Shown here one piece after another: positions 5,686-13,424 of a stretch of DNA of 25,957 nt. The translations under genes were made by a program, and so were the position numbers. Below the pieces are notes generated by a model. The model made no database searches and was not told where the DNA came from. It saw only the letters and a program-made list of their open reading frames with translations. The first letter of the stretch is position 1, and the number at the start of each line of letters is the position of its first letter. Origin of the DNA: an uncultured Oscillospiraceae bacterium (GTDB lineage: Bacteria; Bacillota; Clostridia; Oscillospirales; Oscillospiraceae); NCBI GenBank assembly GCA_910578575.1, contig CAJTQP010000032.1, positions 1-25,957 of the forward strand, in the 5' to 3' direction.

Positions 5686-8211
5686 ATGGAAAAGTTTTCT
5701 GTCACCGGGATGAGCTGCGCCGCCTGCTCTGCCCGGATCGAAAAAGTGGTGGGGCAGCTGCCTGGCGTGGAGGAGGTGGCGGTGAGCCTGCTCACCAACT
5801 CCATGACGGTGGACTTCGCCGCCCCCGCCAGTGCCCAAAGCATCTGCCAGGCGGTGGAGAAGGCGGGGTATGGGGCGGCCCCTGCCGCCGTCCAGGCCAC
5901 GGCCCAGGCCGCCCCTGTCCAAGGGGAGGAGCCGGGGGACTGGAAAAAAGTCCGCACCCGGCTCATCGCCAGCCTGTGCCTGCTGCTGCCGCTGATGTAC
6001 GTGTCCATGGGCCACCCTATGGCCGGGTGGCCGGTGCCGGAGGCGCTGACGGACCCGGCGGTGTCCGGGCTCTACCAGCTGCTGCTGTCCGGGCTGGTAC
6101 TGGTGGTGAACCAGAAGTTTTTTGTCACCGGCTTTGGGGGGCTGCTCCACCGGGCCCCCAATATGGATACCCTGGTGGCCATGGGGGCGGGGGCGGCCTT
6201 TGGCTATAGCACCGGGCAGCTCTTCTCCCTGCTCAGCGGGGGGACGGGGGAGCTGTCCGGCCACAGCGGCTACTATTTCGAGAGCGCCGCCATGATCCTC
6301 ACCCTCATCACCGTGGGGAAGATGCTGGAGGCCTACAGTAAGGGCAAGACCACCAACGCCATCCGGGGCTTGATGGAGCTGGCCCCCCAGGAGGCTACCC
6401 TGCTCCGGGACGGCCAGCCGGTGACGGTGCCCATCGGGACCATCCAGCCGGGGGACCTGGTGCTGGTGCGGCCGGGGGAGAGCATCCCTGTGGACGGGGA
6501 GGTGGTCTCCGGCCAGAGCGCCGTGAACGAGGCCGCCCTCACCGGAGAGAGCTTGCCGGTGGATAAGGCCCCCGGCGACCACGTCACCGCCGCCACCCTG
6601 AACCAGAGCGGGGCCCTCACCCTACGCACCCTGCGGGTGGGGGCGGACACCACCTTGAGCCGGATCATCCGCCTGGTGGAGGACGCCTCCGCCACCAAGG
6701 CCCCCATTGCCCGGCTGGCGGACAAGGTCTCTGGGGTGTTCGTCCCGGCGGTGCTGGGGGTGGCCCTGGTGACCGCCGTTGTCTGGCTGGTGCTGGGGGA
6801 GCGCTTCGGCTTTGCCCTGGCCCGCGCCATCAGCGTGCTGGTGATCTCCTGCCCCTGCTCCCTGGGGCTGGCCACCCCCGTGGCCATCATGGTGGGCAGC
6901 GGCGTGGGGGCCAAGGCGGGGATCTTGTTTAAGACCGCCACAGCCCTGGAGAGCGCCGGGAAGGTGGACACCGTGGTGCTGGACAAGACCGGCACCGTCA
7001 CCAAGGGGGAGCCGGAGGTCACGGACCTGAGCTGTGCCCCTGGGGTCACGGAGGAGGGCTTGCTGACCCTGGCCGCCGCGGTGGAGGCCCAGAGTGAGCA
7101 CCCCCTGGCCAAGGCCATCACCGCCTATGCTTCGGTGCGGGGCTTGGAACTGCCCACCGCCCAGGGTGTGGAAGCCCTGCCGGGCAGCGGCATCCGGGGC
7201 ATGGTGGACGGCGGGGAAGTTTTGGGGGGCAAGACGGACTGGTTCCGGGACCAGGGCCTGCTGGACCAAAGCTGGATGGCCCAGGGGGAGGCTCTGGCGG
7301 CCCAGGGGAAGACGCCTTTGTACTTTGCCCACAGGGGGAAGCTCTTGGGCTGCATCGCCGTGGCGGACGCCATCCGGCCGGAGAGCGCCGCCGCCATTGC
7401 CCAGCTCCGGGCCCTGGGGGTGAAGCCGGTGCTCCTCACCGGGGACCAGGCCACCACCGCCCAGGCCATCGCCGCCCAGGCGGGGGTGGCGGAGGTGATC
7501 GCCCAGGTGCTGCCCCAGGAGAAGGAGGCCCACATCCGCCGCCTGGCGGAGAGGGGGCAGGTGGCCATGGTGGGGGACGGCATCAACGACGCCCCCGCCC
7601 TGACACGGGCCCAGGTGGGCATCGCCATCGGCGCCGGGGCAGATGTGGCCCTGGATGCCGCCGACGTGGTGCTGATGAAGTCCTCCCTGGCGGACGTGCC
7701 CGCCGCCATCCGCCTGTCCAGGCAGGTGGTGAAGAACATCAAGGAGAACCTGTTCTGGGCCTTTTTCTACAACGTCATCGGCATCCCCATTGCGGCGGGG
7801 GTATTCGTGGGGGTGGGGCTCACCCTGAACCCCATGCTGGCGGCGGCGGCCATGTCCCTGTCCAGCCTGTGCGTGGTGGGGAACGCCCTGCGGCTCAACG
7901 GGTTTTCCCCTTATGTCAGTACCCAGCCGGCCCCGGAGCAAGGGGCCGTGGAGATTGCAACAACCACTGTTCCGGCCCAGCCGGAGACGAAAGGAGACCA
8001 TCTCATGAACAAGACTTTGACCATTGAAGGCATGATGTGCAACAACTGCCAGCGGCATGTGGAAAAGGCCCTCAACGCCATCCCCGGCGTCAGCGCCCAG
8101 GTGGACTGGCAGGCGGGGAAGGCCACCCTGAGCTGCCCGGAGAACCTGGCGGACCAGGTGCTCACCGACGCGGTGCAGGAGGAGGGCTACACCGTCACCG
8201 CAGTGGAGTAA
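5686..8211 (+). CDS. copA: Cu(I)-exporting P1B-type ATPase with C-terminal CopZ-like domain
   Basis: This 841-residue protein starts at the ATG at 5686, 5 nt after AAGGAGG; the longer GTG frame from 5623 covers the leader and is rejected. It pumps Cu(I) out of the cytosol using ATP. Residues 1-65 are an HMA domain with GMSCAAC (C11, C14). The ATPase core follows with TGES (286-289), the membrane metal site CPC (389-391), the phosphorylated Asp in DKTGT (D433), SEHP (H472/P473) and GDGIND (630-635). Cu(I)-type signatures are present in the last helices (FFYNVIG and MSLSSL). After a linker of about 40 residues (APEQGAV...TKGDHL) comes a second HMA domain from M774 with GMMCNNC, closely like free CopZ. 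A ribosome site sits just before M774. The kinase gene follows 6 nt downstream. Confidence 0.95.
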   Translation: MEKFSVTGMSCAACSARIEKVVGQLPGVEEVAVSLLTNSMTVDFAAPASAQSICQAVEKAGYGAAPAAVQATAQAAPVQGEEPGDWKKVRTRLIASLCLLLPLMYVSMGHPMAGWPVPEALTDPAVSGLYQLLLSGLVLVVNQKFFVTGFGGLLHRAPNMDTLVAMGAGAAFGYSTGQLFSLLSGGTGELSGHSGYYFESAAMILTLITVGKMLEAYSKGKTTNAIRGLMELAPQEATLLRDGQPVTVPIGTIQPGDLVLVRPGESIPVDGEVVSGQSAVNEAALTGESLPVDKAPGDHVTAATLNQSGALTLRTLRVGADTTLSRIIRLVEDASATKAPIARLADKVSGVFVPAVLGVALVTAVVWLVLGERFGFALARAISVLVISCPCSLGLATPVAIMVGSGVGAKAGILFKTATALESAGKVDTVVLDKTGTVTKGEPEVTDLSCAPGVTEEGLLTLAAAVEAQSEHPLAKAITAYASVRGLELPTAQGVEALPGSGIRGMVDGGEVLGGKTDWFRDQGLLDQSWMAQGEALAAQGKTPLYFAHRGKLLGCIAVADAIRPESAAAIAQLRALGVKPVLLTGDQATTAQAIAAQAGVAEVIAQVLPQEKEAHIRRLAERGQVAMVGDGINDAPALTRAQVGIAIGAGADVALDAADVVLMKSSLADVPAAIRLSRQVVKNIKENLFWAFFYNVIGIPIAAGVFVGVGLTLNPMLAAAAMSLSSLCVVGNALRLNGFSPYVSTQPAPEQGAVEIATTTVPAQPETKGDHLMNKTLTIEGMMCNNCQRHVEKALNAIPGVSAQVDWQAGKATLSCPENLADQVLTDAVQEEGYTVTAVE
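7991..8211 (+). promoter_or_regulatory. copZ: Internal ribosome site and start codon for a CopZ-like protein inside copA
   Basis: AAGGAG (7991-7996) lies 8 nt before an in-frame ATG (8005-8007, codon 774 of copA). Translation from it would give a free 68-residue HMA protein (MNKTLTIEGMMCNNC...), the size and N-terminus of a CopZ copper chaperone. The site scores as well as the genuine starts around it. Either it is a relic of a formerly separate copZ, or one gene yields both the fused pump and a soluble chaperone. Confidence 0.5.
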
Positions 8212-8217
8212 GCAGCG

Positions 8218-11200
8218 GTGGGAGAGAGAAAGTCCAGCCAGGGGGAACGGCAGGTCTGGGGTTTCGTGCGCACGGTGGCCATTTTGGTGGCCTGCTTTGC
8301 GGCCACCATCCTGATCTTGCAGCTGGAGCTGGATAAGCGCTACGAGCGGGAGGCCCTGGCGGCCCTGCCAGGGGTGGCCACCCAGAGTGGGGCGGGGATC
8401 GCCGGGCATCTCAGCGGCCTGGTGAGCCATTTGCAGACCACCGCCCAGGTGCTGCCCGTCCACGACGGGAAGGACAGCACCACCGTGGCGGTGCTGGAGA
8501 CCCTGACCCGCTCGGTGGATTTCGTCCAGACAGGGCTGCGCCTGCCCGACGGCTCGGCGTTGCTGGACGATGGGCAGTACCACCACGATCTCCTTTGGAC
8601 GGAACGCTCCGCCGGGGTTCTCCCCGGCGGGCGCTTTCTCCTGGGCCGGGTGGAGCAGATCGACCTGGGGGCGGGGCCGCTGTGGGTGGTGCGGCTGTTT
8701 GTGGAGGTGCCCAACAGCGGCGGCTGCCTGCTCTTTGGCTCCGTGGCCCTGGACAGCCTGGCGGCCAAGGCCCTGCCCTACGCCCAGGACGCAACCCAGA
8801 GCTTATTGCTCTTTGAGGCCGACAGCGGCGCCCTGCTGCTGGACCACCTCCACGAGCCCCCGGCGGTGGGGGAGGAATTTTATGCCTCCGTCTACATGGA
8901 CGACGCCCAGACCGCCCAGCTCCGGCGGGACGGGGAACAGGAGGAGGTCCAGACCACCCGCAGGCCCGACGGCAAGCGGCTGTACCTGTGTACCCGGCGC
9001 ACGGAGATCCCAGGCTGGAGCCTGTGCGTGGCCGTCCGGGAGGAGGCGGTGGGCAGTGCGGTGAGCATCCCCTCCACCTTTGCTTACGGGCTGCTGCTGG
9101 TGCTCTACGGGGTGGCGGCGGTGGCGGTGCTGTTGTATCAGTCCATGCGGGAGCGCTATGTCCAGGGGAAACTGGACCGGGAGGTGGCCCGACGCAATTC
9201 CGTGATGAATGCCGCCCTGCCCGCCTCCGACGTGCAGGTGTTTGAACTGCTGACCACGGGGCTGCTGCGGCTGTTTGCCCCCCAGTCCGGCCGGGGGGAG
9301 GAGCTGAAAACCACTGTGGGCACCCCCAAGGAGCTGTTGGCTTACATCAACTGCGCCCAGCAGTGGGAGCCGGCCTTTGACGCCGCCCTGGAACGGGCGG
9401 CCTGGGGGCAGGACAGCGAGGTGGAGCTCCAAACCCAGAGCGACGAGGAGACCTGGCTGCGGGTGCGCATGGAGCCCCTGCTCAACAACGAGGAGATCCG
9501 GGCCATCGGCACCATCCGGGACATCACCGGGGAGGTGCTGGAGCGGCAGCGGCAGGAGACCATGAACAAGCTTCTGGACCGGATGATGGAGGGCACCGTG
9601 GCGGGCATCGAGGTGGCCCTGGAGACGGACCAGTGGAAGATGCTCTGGGGCCGGGAGAACTACCAGCGTGTCCTGGCGGTGGTGTCAGAGGAGGAGCCCT
9701 ATGGCCGCTTCATCCTAGAGGGGGTGAGCCCCACCATCCACCCCAGGGACCGGGAGGACTACCGCAAGCTCATGGACCGGCGCAACCTCCTGGGCGCCAG
9801 CCTCAACGGGGCCAAACGCCTCACCCACGATTACCGGGTGCGGATAGACCACGGTCCCCGCTATGAGTGGCACTCCATGGAGGTCTATTTCTTCCGGGAC
9901 TCCATGCGCCGCCAGGTGAAATGCTGCTTCTTCATCCGCCAGGTGAACCAGGCCAAGCAGCGTGAGCTGGAGGAGAAGCGCCGCCTAGAGGAGAAGGAAC
10001 ACGCCCTCTTTCTCCAGGCCAAGCAGCTGGTGGAGTCTGAGGATGAGCTGGACTTTGTCCATGTGATCGCGGACTACTACCAGGCCATTTACGCGGTGAA
10101 TCTGGACGAGGACCGGGTCCGGGGGATCAAGCTGCCCCGGTACTTTGCAAAACTCCTGGAGCGCTCGGACAACCGCCTCAGCCGCACCTTCGCCGCCTAC
10201 TGCCGGGAGCTGCTGGACCCGGCCTATGTGGCTGCGTTCCAGGCTGCCACGGACTTTGCCGCCGTCCGGGCGGCCCTGGACCTGGGGCGGCAGGTGGAGC
10301 TGACCTATCGGAAACAGGACGGCACCTGGGTGGGGATGCAGGTCTTCCCCATGCCGGAGTACGGCCCCCAGACCCCGGAGACCTTGTGGGTCTTTGAGGA
10401 CGAGACGGAGACGGTGAACCTGCGCAAGCAGGAGGAGCGGGCCCAGGTGGCCGCGCGGGCGGCGGAGGCGGCCAACGAGGCCAAATCCCAGTTCCTGGCC
10501 AACATGAGCCACGACATCCGCACCCCCCTCAACGCCATCTTGGGCATGAGTGAGCTGGGGCTGCGGGAGGCGGCCCCGGAGGAGAAGGACAACTGCTTCC
10601 AGGACATCCGGGGCAGCGGGCGGATCTTGCTGGAGAACATCAACAGCATCCTGGACCTGTCCAAGATCGAGGCGGGGAAGGCGGAGCTGAACCTGGTGCG
10701 CTACGACATCCTCTCCACCCTCCACGACTGCATCACCACCCTGCGGATGCGGGCCCAGGAGAAGGGCTTACAGTTTTCCGCCCAGGTGGAGGAGACCATC
10801 CCCGCCACCCTCTTGGGGGACGACGTGAATCTCTGCCACATCATCATGAACCTGGGCAGCAACGCGGTGAAGTATACCCCAGAGGGGTCTGTCACCCTGG
10901 CGGTGGGCTGGCTGCCAGGGGAGGGGGAGAACGGCAGTTTGACCATCCACATGAAGGACACAGGGGTGGGCATCCGGCAACAGGATATCCCCGCCATCTT
11001 CCGCAGCTATTTCCGCCTGGAGCAGGGGGACAACCGCCGCATCGAGGGCACAGGCCTGGGGCTGTCCATCTGCAAACAGCTGGTGGAGCTGATGGGCGGT
11101 GAGCTGGGGGTGGAGAGCCAGCTGGGAGTGGGCAGCGACTTCTGGGTGCGTATCCCCCAACAGGTGATCGACCCCGCCCCCTGCGGCCCCTATCAGGGAC

Positions 11201-12024
11201 AGGTGAGCAAAGAGGGCAGCCTGTTCGTCAATAGCTTCACCGCCCCAGAGGGGGTGGTGCTGGTGGTGGACGACCACGAGCTGAATTTGCGGGTGATCCA
11301 GGGCCTGCTGCGGCCCTACCAGTTGGAGGTCCACACCGCCCGCTCCGGCCAGGAGGCCTTGGAGCAGGTCACCCAGGTGTGGCCGGACCTGATTTTTATG
11401 GATCACATGATGCCCGACATGGACGGGGTGGAGGCCACCAGGCGCATCCGGGAGATGGGGAAGAAGGACCCCTATTTTGCCGTGGTGCCCATCTTGGCCT
11501 TGACGGCCAACGCCATGAAGGGGGTCAAGGAATACTTCTTGGACAATGGCTTCAACGACTTCCTCTCCAAGCCGGTGGAACTGCCAGCCTTGGATGCCAT
11601 CCTCCAGGCGTGGCTGCCCCAGGACAAGCAGGAGCCGGTGAAAGAGGCCCCCAGAGGGACCCCGGAGCCCCCGCCTGCGGATCTCACCGGCTTGGCGGGG
11701 ATTGATGCCCAGCGGGGCATGGGGTACTGCGGCACCGCCGGGCTGTACCGCAAGACCTTACTGCTGTTCCGGGACCAGCTTCCCGGACGGGTGGAGCGGC
11801 TGCGCACCGCCCTGGAGGTGGGGGCCTGGGAGGACTACACCGTGGAGGTCCACGCCCTCAAGAGCGCCGCGCGCTGGGTGGGCGCCATGGACCTTGGCGA
11901 CCAGGCCCAGGCCCTGGAGCTGGCCGCCAAGGCCGGGGAGACCGGGCGGTTGGCGGACGAGACGCCGGCTCTGGCGGAGGCCTGCGAAGCTTTGGAAAAA
12001 GTGTTGCGCAGCGTACAGGCGTGA
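8218..12024 (+). CDS. Membrane-bound hybrid histidine kinase with sensor, PAS-like, HisKA, HATPase, receiver and HPt domains
   Basis: This 1268-residue protein starts at GTG 8218, 6 nt after the copA stop, with GGAG (8205-8208) inside the end of copA. Helix 1 spans residues about 12-34 and helix 2 about 288-310; the 250 residues between form an extracytoplasmic Cache-like sensor. Residues about 330-740 hold PAS-like segments and a coiled coil. HisKA has FLANMSHDIRTPLNAILGMSELG with phospho-acceptor H765. The ATPase part has NLGSNAVKYTPEG, DTGVGI and GTGLGLSI. The receiver has VLVVDDHELN and phospho-acceptor D1062 in MDHMMPDMDG. A C-terminal HPt domain has H1212 in VHALKSAARWVGA. The phosphate should flow His-Asp-His to a separate response regulator, which is not in the window. 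Co-transcription with copA suggests envelope-stress or copper-related sensing, but no metal-binding motif is obvious in the sensor. Confidence 0.92.
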   Translation: MGERKSSQGERQVWGFVRTVAILVACFAATILILQLELDKRYEREALAALPGVATQSGAGIAGHLSGLVSHLQTTAQVLPVHDGKDSTTVAVLETLTRSVDFVQTGLRLPDGSALLDDGQYHHDLLWTERSAGVLPGGRFLLGRVEQIDLGAGPLWVVRLFVEVPNSGGCLLFGSVALDSLAAKALPYAQDATQSLLLFEADSGALLLDHLHEPPAVGEEFYASVYMDDAQTAQLRRDGEQEEVQTTRRPDGKRLYLCTRRTEIPGWSLCVAVREEAVGSAVSIPSTFAYGLLLVLYGVAAVAVLLYQSMRERYVQGKLDREVARRNSVMNAALPASDVQVFELLTTGLLRLFAPQSGRGEELKTTVGTPKELLAYINCAQQWEPAFDAALERAAWGQDSEVELQTQSDEETWLRVRMEPLLNNEEIRAIGTIRDITGEVLERQRQETMNKLLDRMMEGTVAGIEVALETDQWKMLWGRENYQRVLAVVSEEEPYGRFILEGVSPTIHPRDREDYRKLMDRRNLLGASLNGAKRLTHDYRVRIDHGPRYEWHSMEVYFFRDSMRRQVKCCFFIRQVNQAKQRELEEKRRLEEKEHALFLQAKQLVESEDELDFVHVIADYYQAIYAVNLDEDRVRGIKLPRYFAKLLERSDNRLSRTFAAYCRELLDPAYVAAFQAATDFAAVRAALDLGRQVELTYRKQDGTWVGMQVFPMPEYGPQTPETLWVFEDETETVNLRKQEERAQVAARAAEAANEAKSQFLANMSHDIRTPLNAILGMSELGLREAAPEEKDNCFQDIRGSGRILLENINSILDLSKIEAGKAELNLVRYDILSTLHDCITTLRMRAQEKGLQFSAQVEETIPATLLGDDVNLCHIIMNLGSNAVKYTPEGSVTLAVGWLPGEGENGSLTIHMKDTGVGIRQQDIPAIFRSYFRLEQGDNRRIEGTGLGLSICKQLVELMGGELGVESQLGVGSDFWVRIPQQVIDPAPCGPYQGQVSKEGSLFVNSFTAPEGVVLVVDDHELNLRVIQGLLRPYQLEVHTARSGQEALEQVTQVWPDLIFMDHMMPDMDGVEATRRIREMGKKDPYFAVVPILALTANAMKGVKEYFLDNGFNDFLSKPVELPALDAILQAWLPQDKQEPVKEAPRGTPEPPPADLTGLAGIDAQRGMGYCGTAGLYRKTLLLFRDQLPGRVERLRTALEVGAWEDYTVEVHALKSAARWVGAMDLGDQAQALELAAKAGETGRLADETPALAEACEALEKVLRSVQA

Positions 12025-12032
12025 AATGATAG

Positions 12033-12071
12033 AAAAAGGCCAAGCCCAGAAAAACCGGGCTTGGCCTTTTC
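12033..12071. terminator. Bidirectional rho-independent terminator
   Basis: AAAAGGCCAAGCCC (12034-12047) pairs perfectly with GGGCTTGGCCTTTT (12057-12070). Both strands give a T-run, so it ends the copper operon on plus and the Rpn remnant on minus. Confidence 0.9.
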
Positions 12072-12077
12072 GCGTCG

Positions 12078-12299
12078 TTATTGGACCCAGTATTGCGCCA
12101 CCTTTTCCTCCGCTACGTTGGGGAGTAGGTCAAACTTTGCCGCTAGCGTCTGGGCGATGGTAGTTCGGTCGATGGAGAGGTCTCGCAAAGTGGAAACCAT
12201 GGCGTCGATGCCTTTTTCCAGGCCCTCCTGTCGGGCTTCCTTGGCTACGTTGTAGTCGTGGATTTCACGGATGGTCTCGTCGTCAAATAGCAGTCCCAT
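12078..12299 (-). CDS. Surviving C-terminal Rpn-family ORF with its own ribosome site
   Basis: This 73-residue protein starts at the ATG at 12299, preceded by AAAAGGAGG at a 10-nt spacing. It holds the helical tail typical of Rpn proteins: FDDETIREIHDYNVAKEAR, a polar helix (QEGLEKGIDAM) and a last helical pair. The upstream codons (QKEVCDI) are still family-like in frame, so the ATG is a native internal Met. In E. coli, short C-terminal products made from internal starts in rpn genes bind and neutralise the full toxin-like nuclease. This ORF could act the same way on intact paralogues, or it may simply be debris. Confidence 0.45.
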   Translation of the reverse strand: MGLLFDDETIREIHDYNVAKEARQEGLEKGIDAMVSTLRDLSIDRTTIAQTLAAKFDLLPNVAEEKVAQYWVQ

Positions 12300-12378
12300 A
12301 ATATCACAAACCTCCTTTTGGCGAGACGCCAGGAAAGGTGAAGATACTGTCCTTCATCTGGCGCTTTAGCTCTGCCAT
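12078..12378 (-). pseudogene. Rpn-family (PD-(D/E)XK nuclease/transposase-like) gene with large internal deletion
   Basis: An ATG at 12378, after GGAGG, encodes MAELKRQMKDSIFTF and then goes out of frame to a TGA at 12304. In the next frame the sequence PFLASRQKEVCDIMGLLFDDE continues into EIHDYNVAKEARQEGLEKG and ends at 12078. I recognise the first part as the N-terminus and the second as the C-terminus of the same family, whose members are about 300 residues. About 200 residues, including the nuclease core, are missing, and the join near 12340 shifts the frame. The family is known from memory, not from a search. The nuclease must be dead; the C-terminal part remains translatable (see the next entry). 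Confidence 0.7.
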
Positions 12379-12492
12379 CGGCACCGCCCTCCTTTGCGCC
12401 TATTATACCCGATGGGGGGACCCTTGCGCAAGCCCAGGTTTTTCTGCGCCTTTCTTCCGCCTTGCTTTTTTGAGAGGGAAAAGGAGAAATGA

Positions 12493-12521
12493 TTGCTTTT
12501 TGTTTCAAATAGGTGTAAGAT
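12493..12521 (+). promoter_or_regulatory. Probable promoter of punA
   Basis: TTGCTT (12493-12498) and TAAGAT (12516-12521) are separated by 17 bp in an AT-rich stretch 67 bp before the punA ATG. A second possible -10, TATTAT, lies about 10 bp further on without a good -35. Confidence 0.4.
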
Positions 12522-12587
12522 ATTGCGGTATTATGAAAAAATTTCCCCGGCTGCTTTGGCCGGGCCGATGAATGGGGAGGTCTACCT

Positions 12588-13412
12588 ATGAACTTTACCT
12601 ACGCCGATTACCAGGCCAGCGCGGCCTATCTCCGGGAAAAACTCAAGGGCTTCCAGCCCAAGGTGGCCATGGTCCTGGGCTCCGGCCTGGGCTATTTGGG
12701 GGACGAGGTGGAAGAGGCCATCGTGGTGCCCTATGGCGACATCCCCAATTTTAAGCACTCCACCGCCCCCGGCCACAAGGGCCAGCTGGTCTTTGGTAAG
12801 CTGGCGGGGAAGCCCGTGGCGGTGATGCAGGGGCGGATGCACCACTATGAGGGCTATTCCTACCAGGAGGTCAGCTACGCCGTGCGGGTGCTGCGGCTGC
12901 TGGGCTGCGATACCCTCTTTGTCACCAACGCCGCCGGGGGCGTGAACTGGAAGTTCAAGGCCGGGGACCTGATGCTCATCACCGACCAGATCAAGATCTT
13001 TATGGAATCCCCCCTGCGGGGGGAGAATCTCCCGGAATTTGGGGTGCGCTTCCCGGATTCCAGCTACCTGTACACCCCTGCCCTCCAGGACCTGGCCCGG
13101 CAGCAGGCCAGAAAGCTGGACATGGACTTGAAAGAGGGGGTCTATATGTACTTCCCCGGTCCCCAGTATGAGACTCCGGCGGAGATCCGCATGGCCCGGC
13201 TCCTGGGGGCGGACGCGGTGGGGATGTCCACCGCCCCGGAGGTCATCACCGCCGCCCACTGCGGCATGGATGTGTTGGGCTTTACCCTGGTGTCCAACAT
13301 GGCCGCTGGGGTGCTGCCGCAGCCCCTCAGCGAGGAGGAGGTCCTGGAGGCCGCTGCGGCGGCACGGGAGCGCTTTTCCGCCCTGCTCCTGGCCTGCCTG
13401 GAGAATCTATAA
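12588..13412 (+). CDS. punA: Purine-nucleoside phosphorylase (trimeric class)
   Basis: This 274-residue protein is preceded by GGGGAGG 7 nt before the ATG. It cleaves inosine and guanosine with phosphate to give the free base and ribose-1-phosphate, in the cytosol. Trimeric PNP motifs are in order: VLGSGLGYLGDEV near residue 30, PGHKG (phosphate loop), MQGRMHHYEGYS, VTNAAGG, the base-site run GPQYETPAEIRM with Glu, and VGMSTAPEV followed by LVSNMAAG. Length and order match the class. mtaD starts 12 nt after the stop and its ribosome site overlaps the punA TAA, so the two are co-translated and form a purine salvage pair. Confidence 0.95.
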   Translation: MNFTYADYQASAAYLREKLKGFQPKVAMVLGSGLGYLGDEVEEAIVVPYGDIPNFKHSTAPGHKGQLVFGKLAGKPVAVMQGRMHHYEGYSYQEVSYAVRVLRLLGCDTLFVTNAAGGVNWKFKAGDLMLITDQIKIFMESPLRGENLPEFGVRFPDSSYLYTPALQDLARQQARKLDMDLKEGVYMYFPGPQYETPAEIRMARLLGADAVGMSTAPEVITAAHCGMDVLGFTLVSNMAAGVLPQPLSEEEVLEAAAAARERFSALLLACLENL

Positions 13413-13424
13413 GGAGGGCGTGTC

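Noticed and set aside
6622..8586. Long minus-strand ORF (654 codons) opposite copA
   Set aside because: It is antisense to a clear P-type ATPase, is His/Gly/Gln-rich with no domain, and has no ribosome site; it is a GC-rich shadow frame. The same holds for 5404-6582 and 17132-18022 on minus and 19980-21065 on plus.
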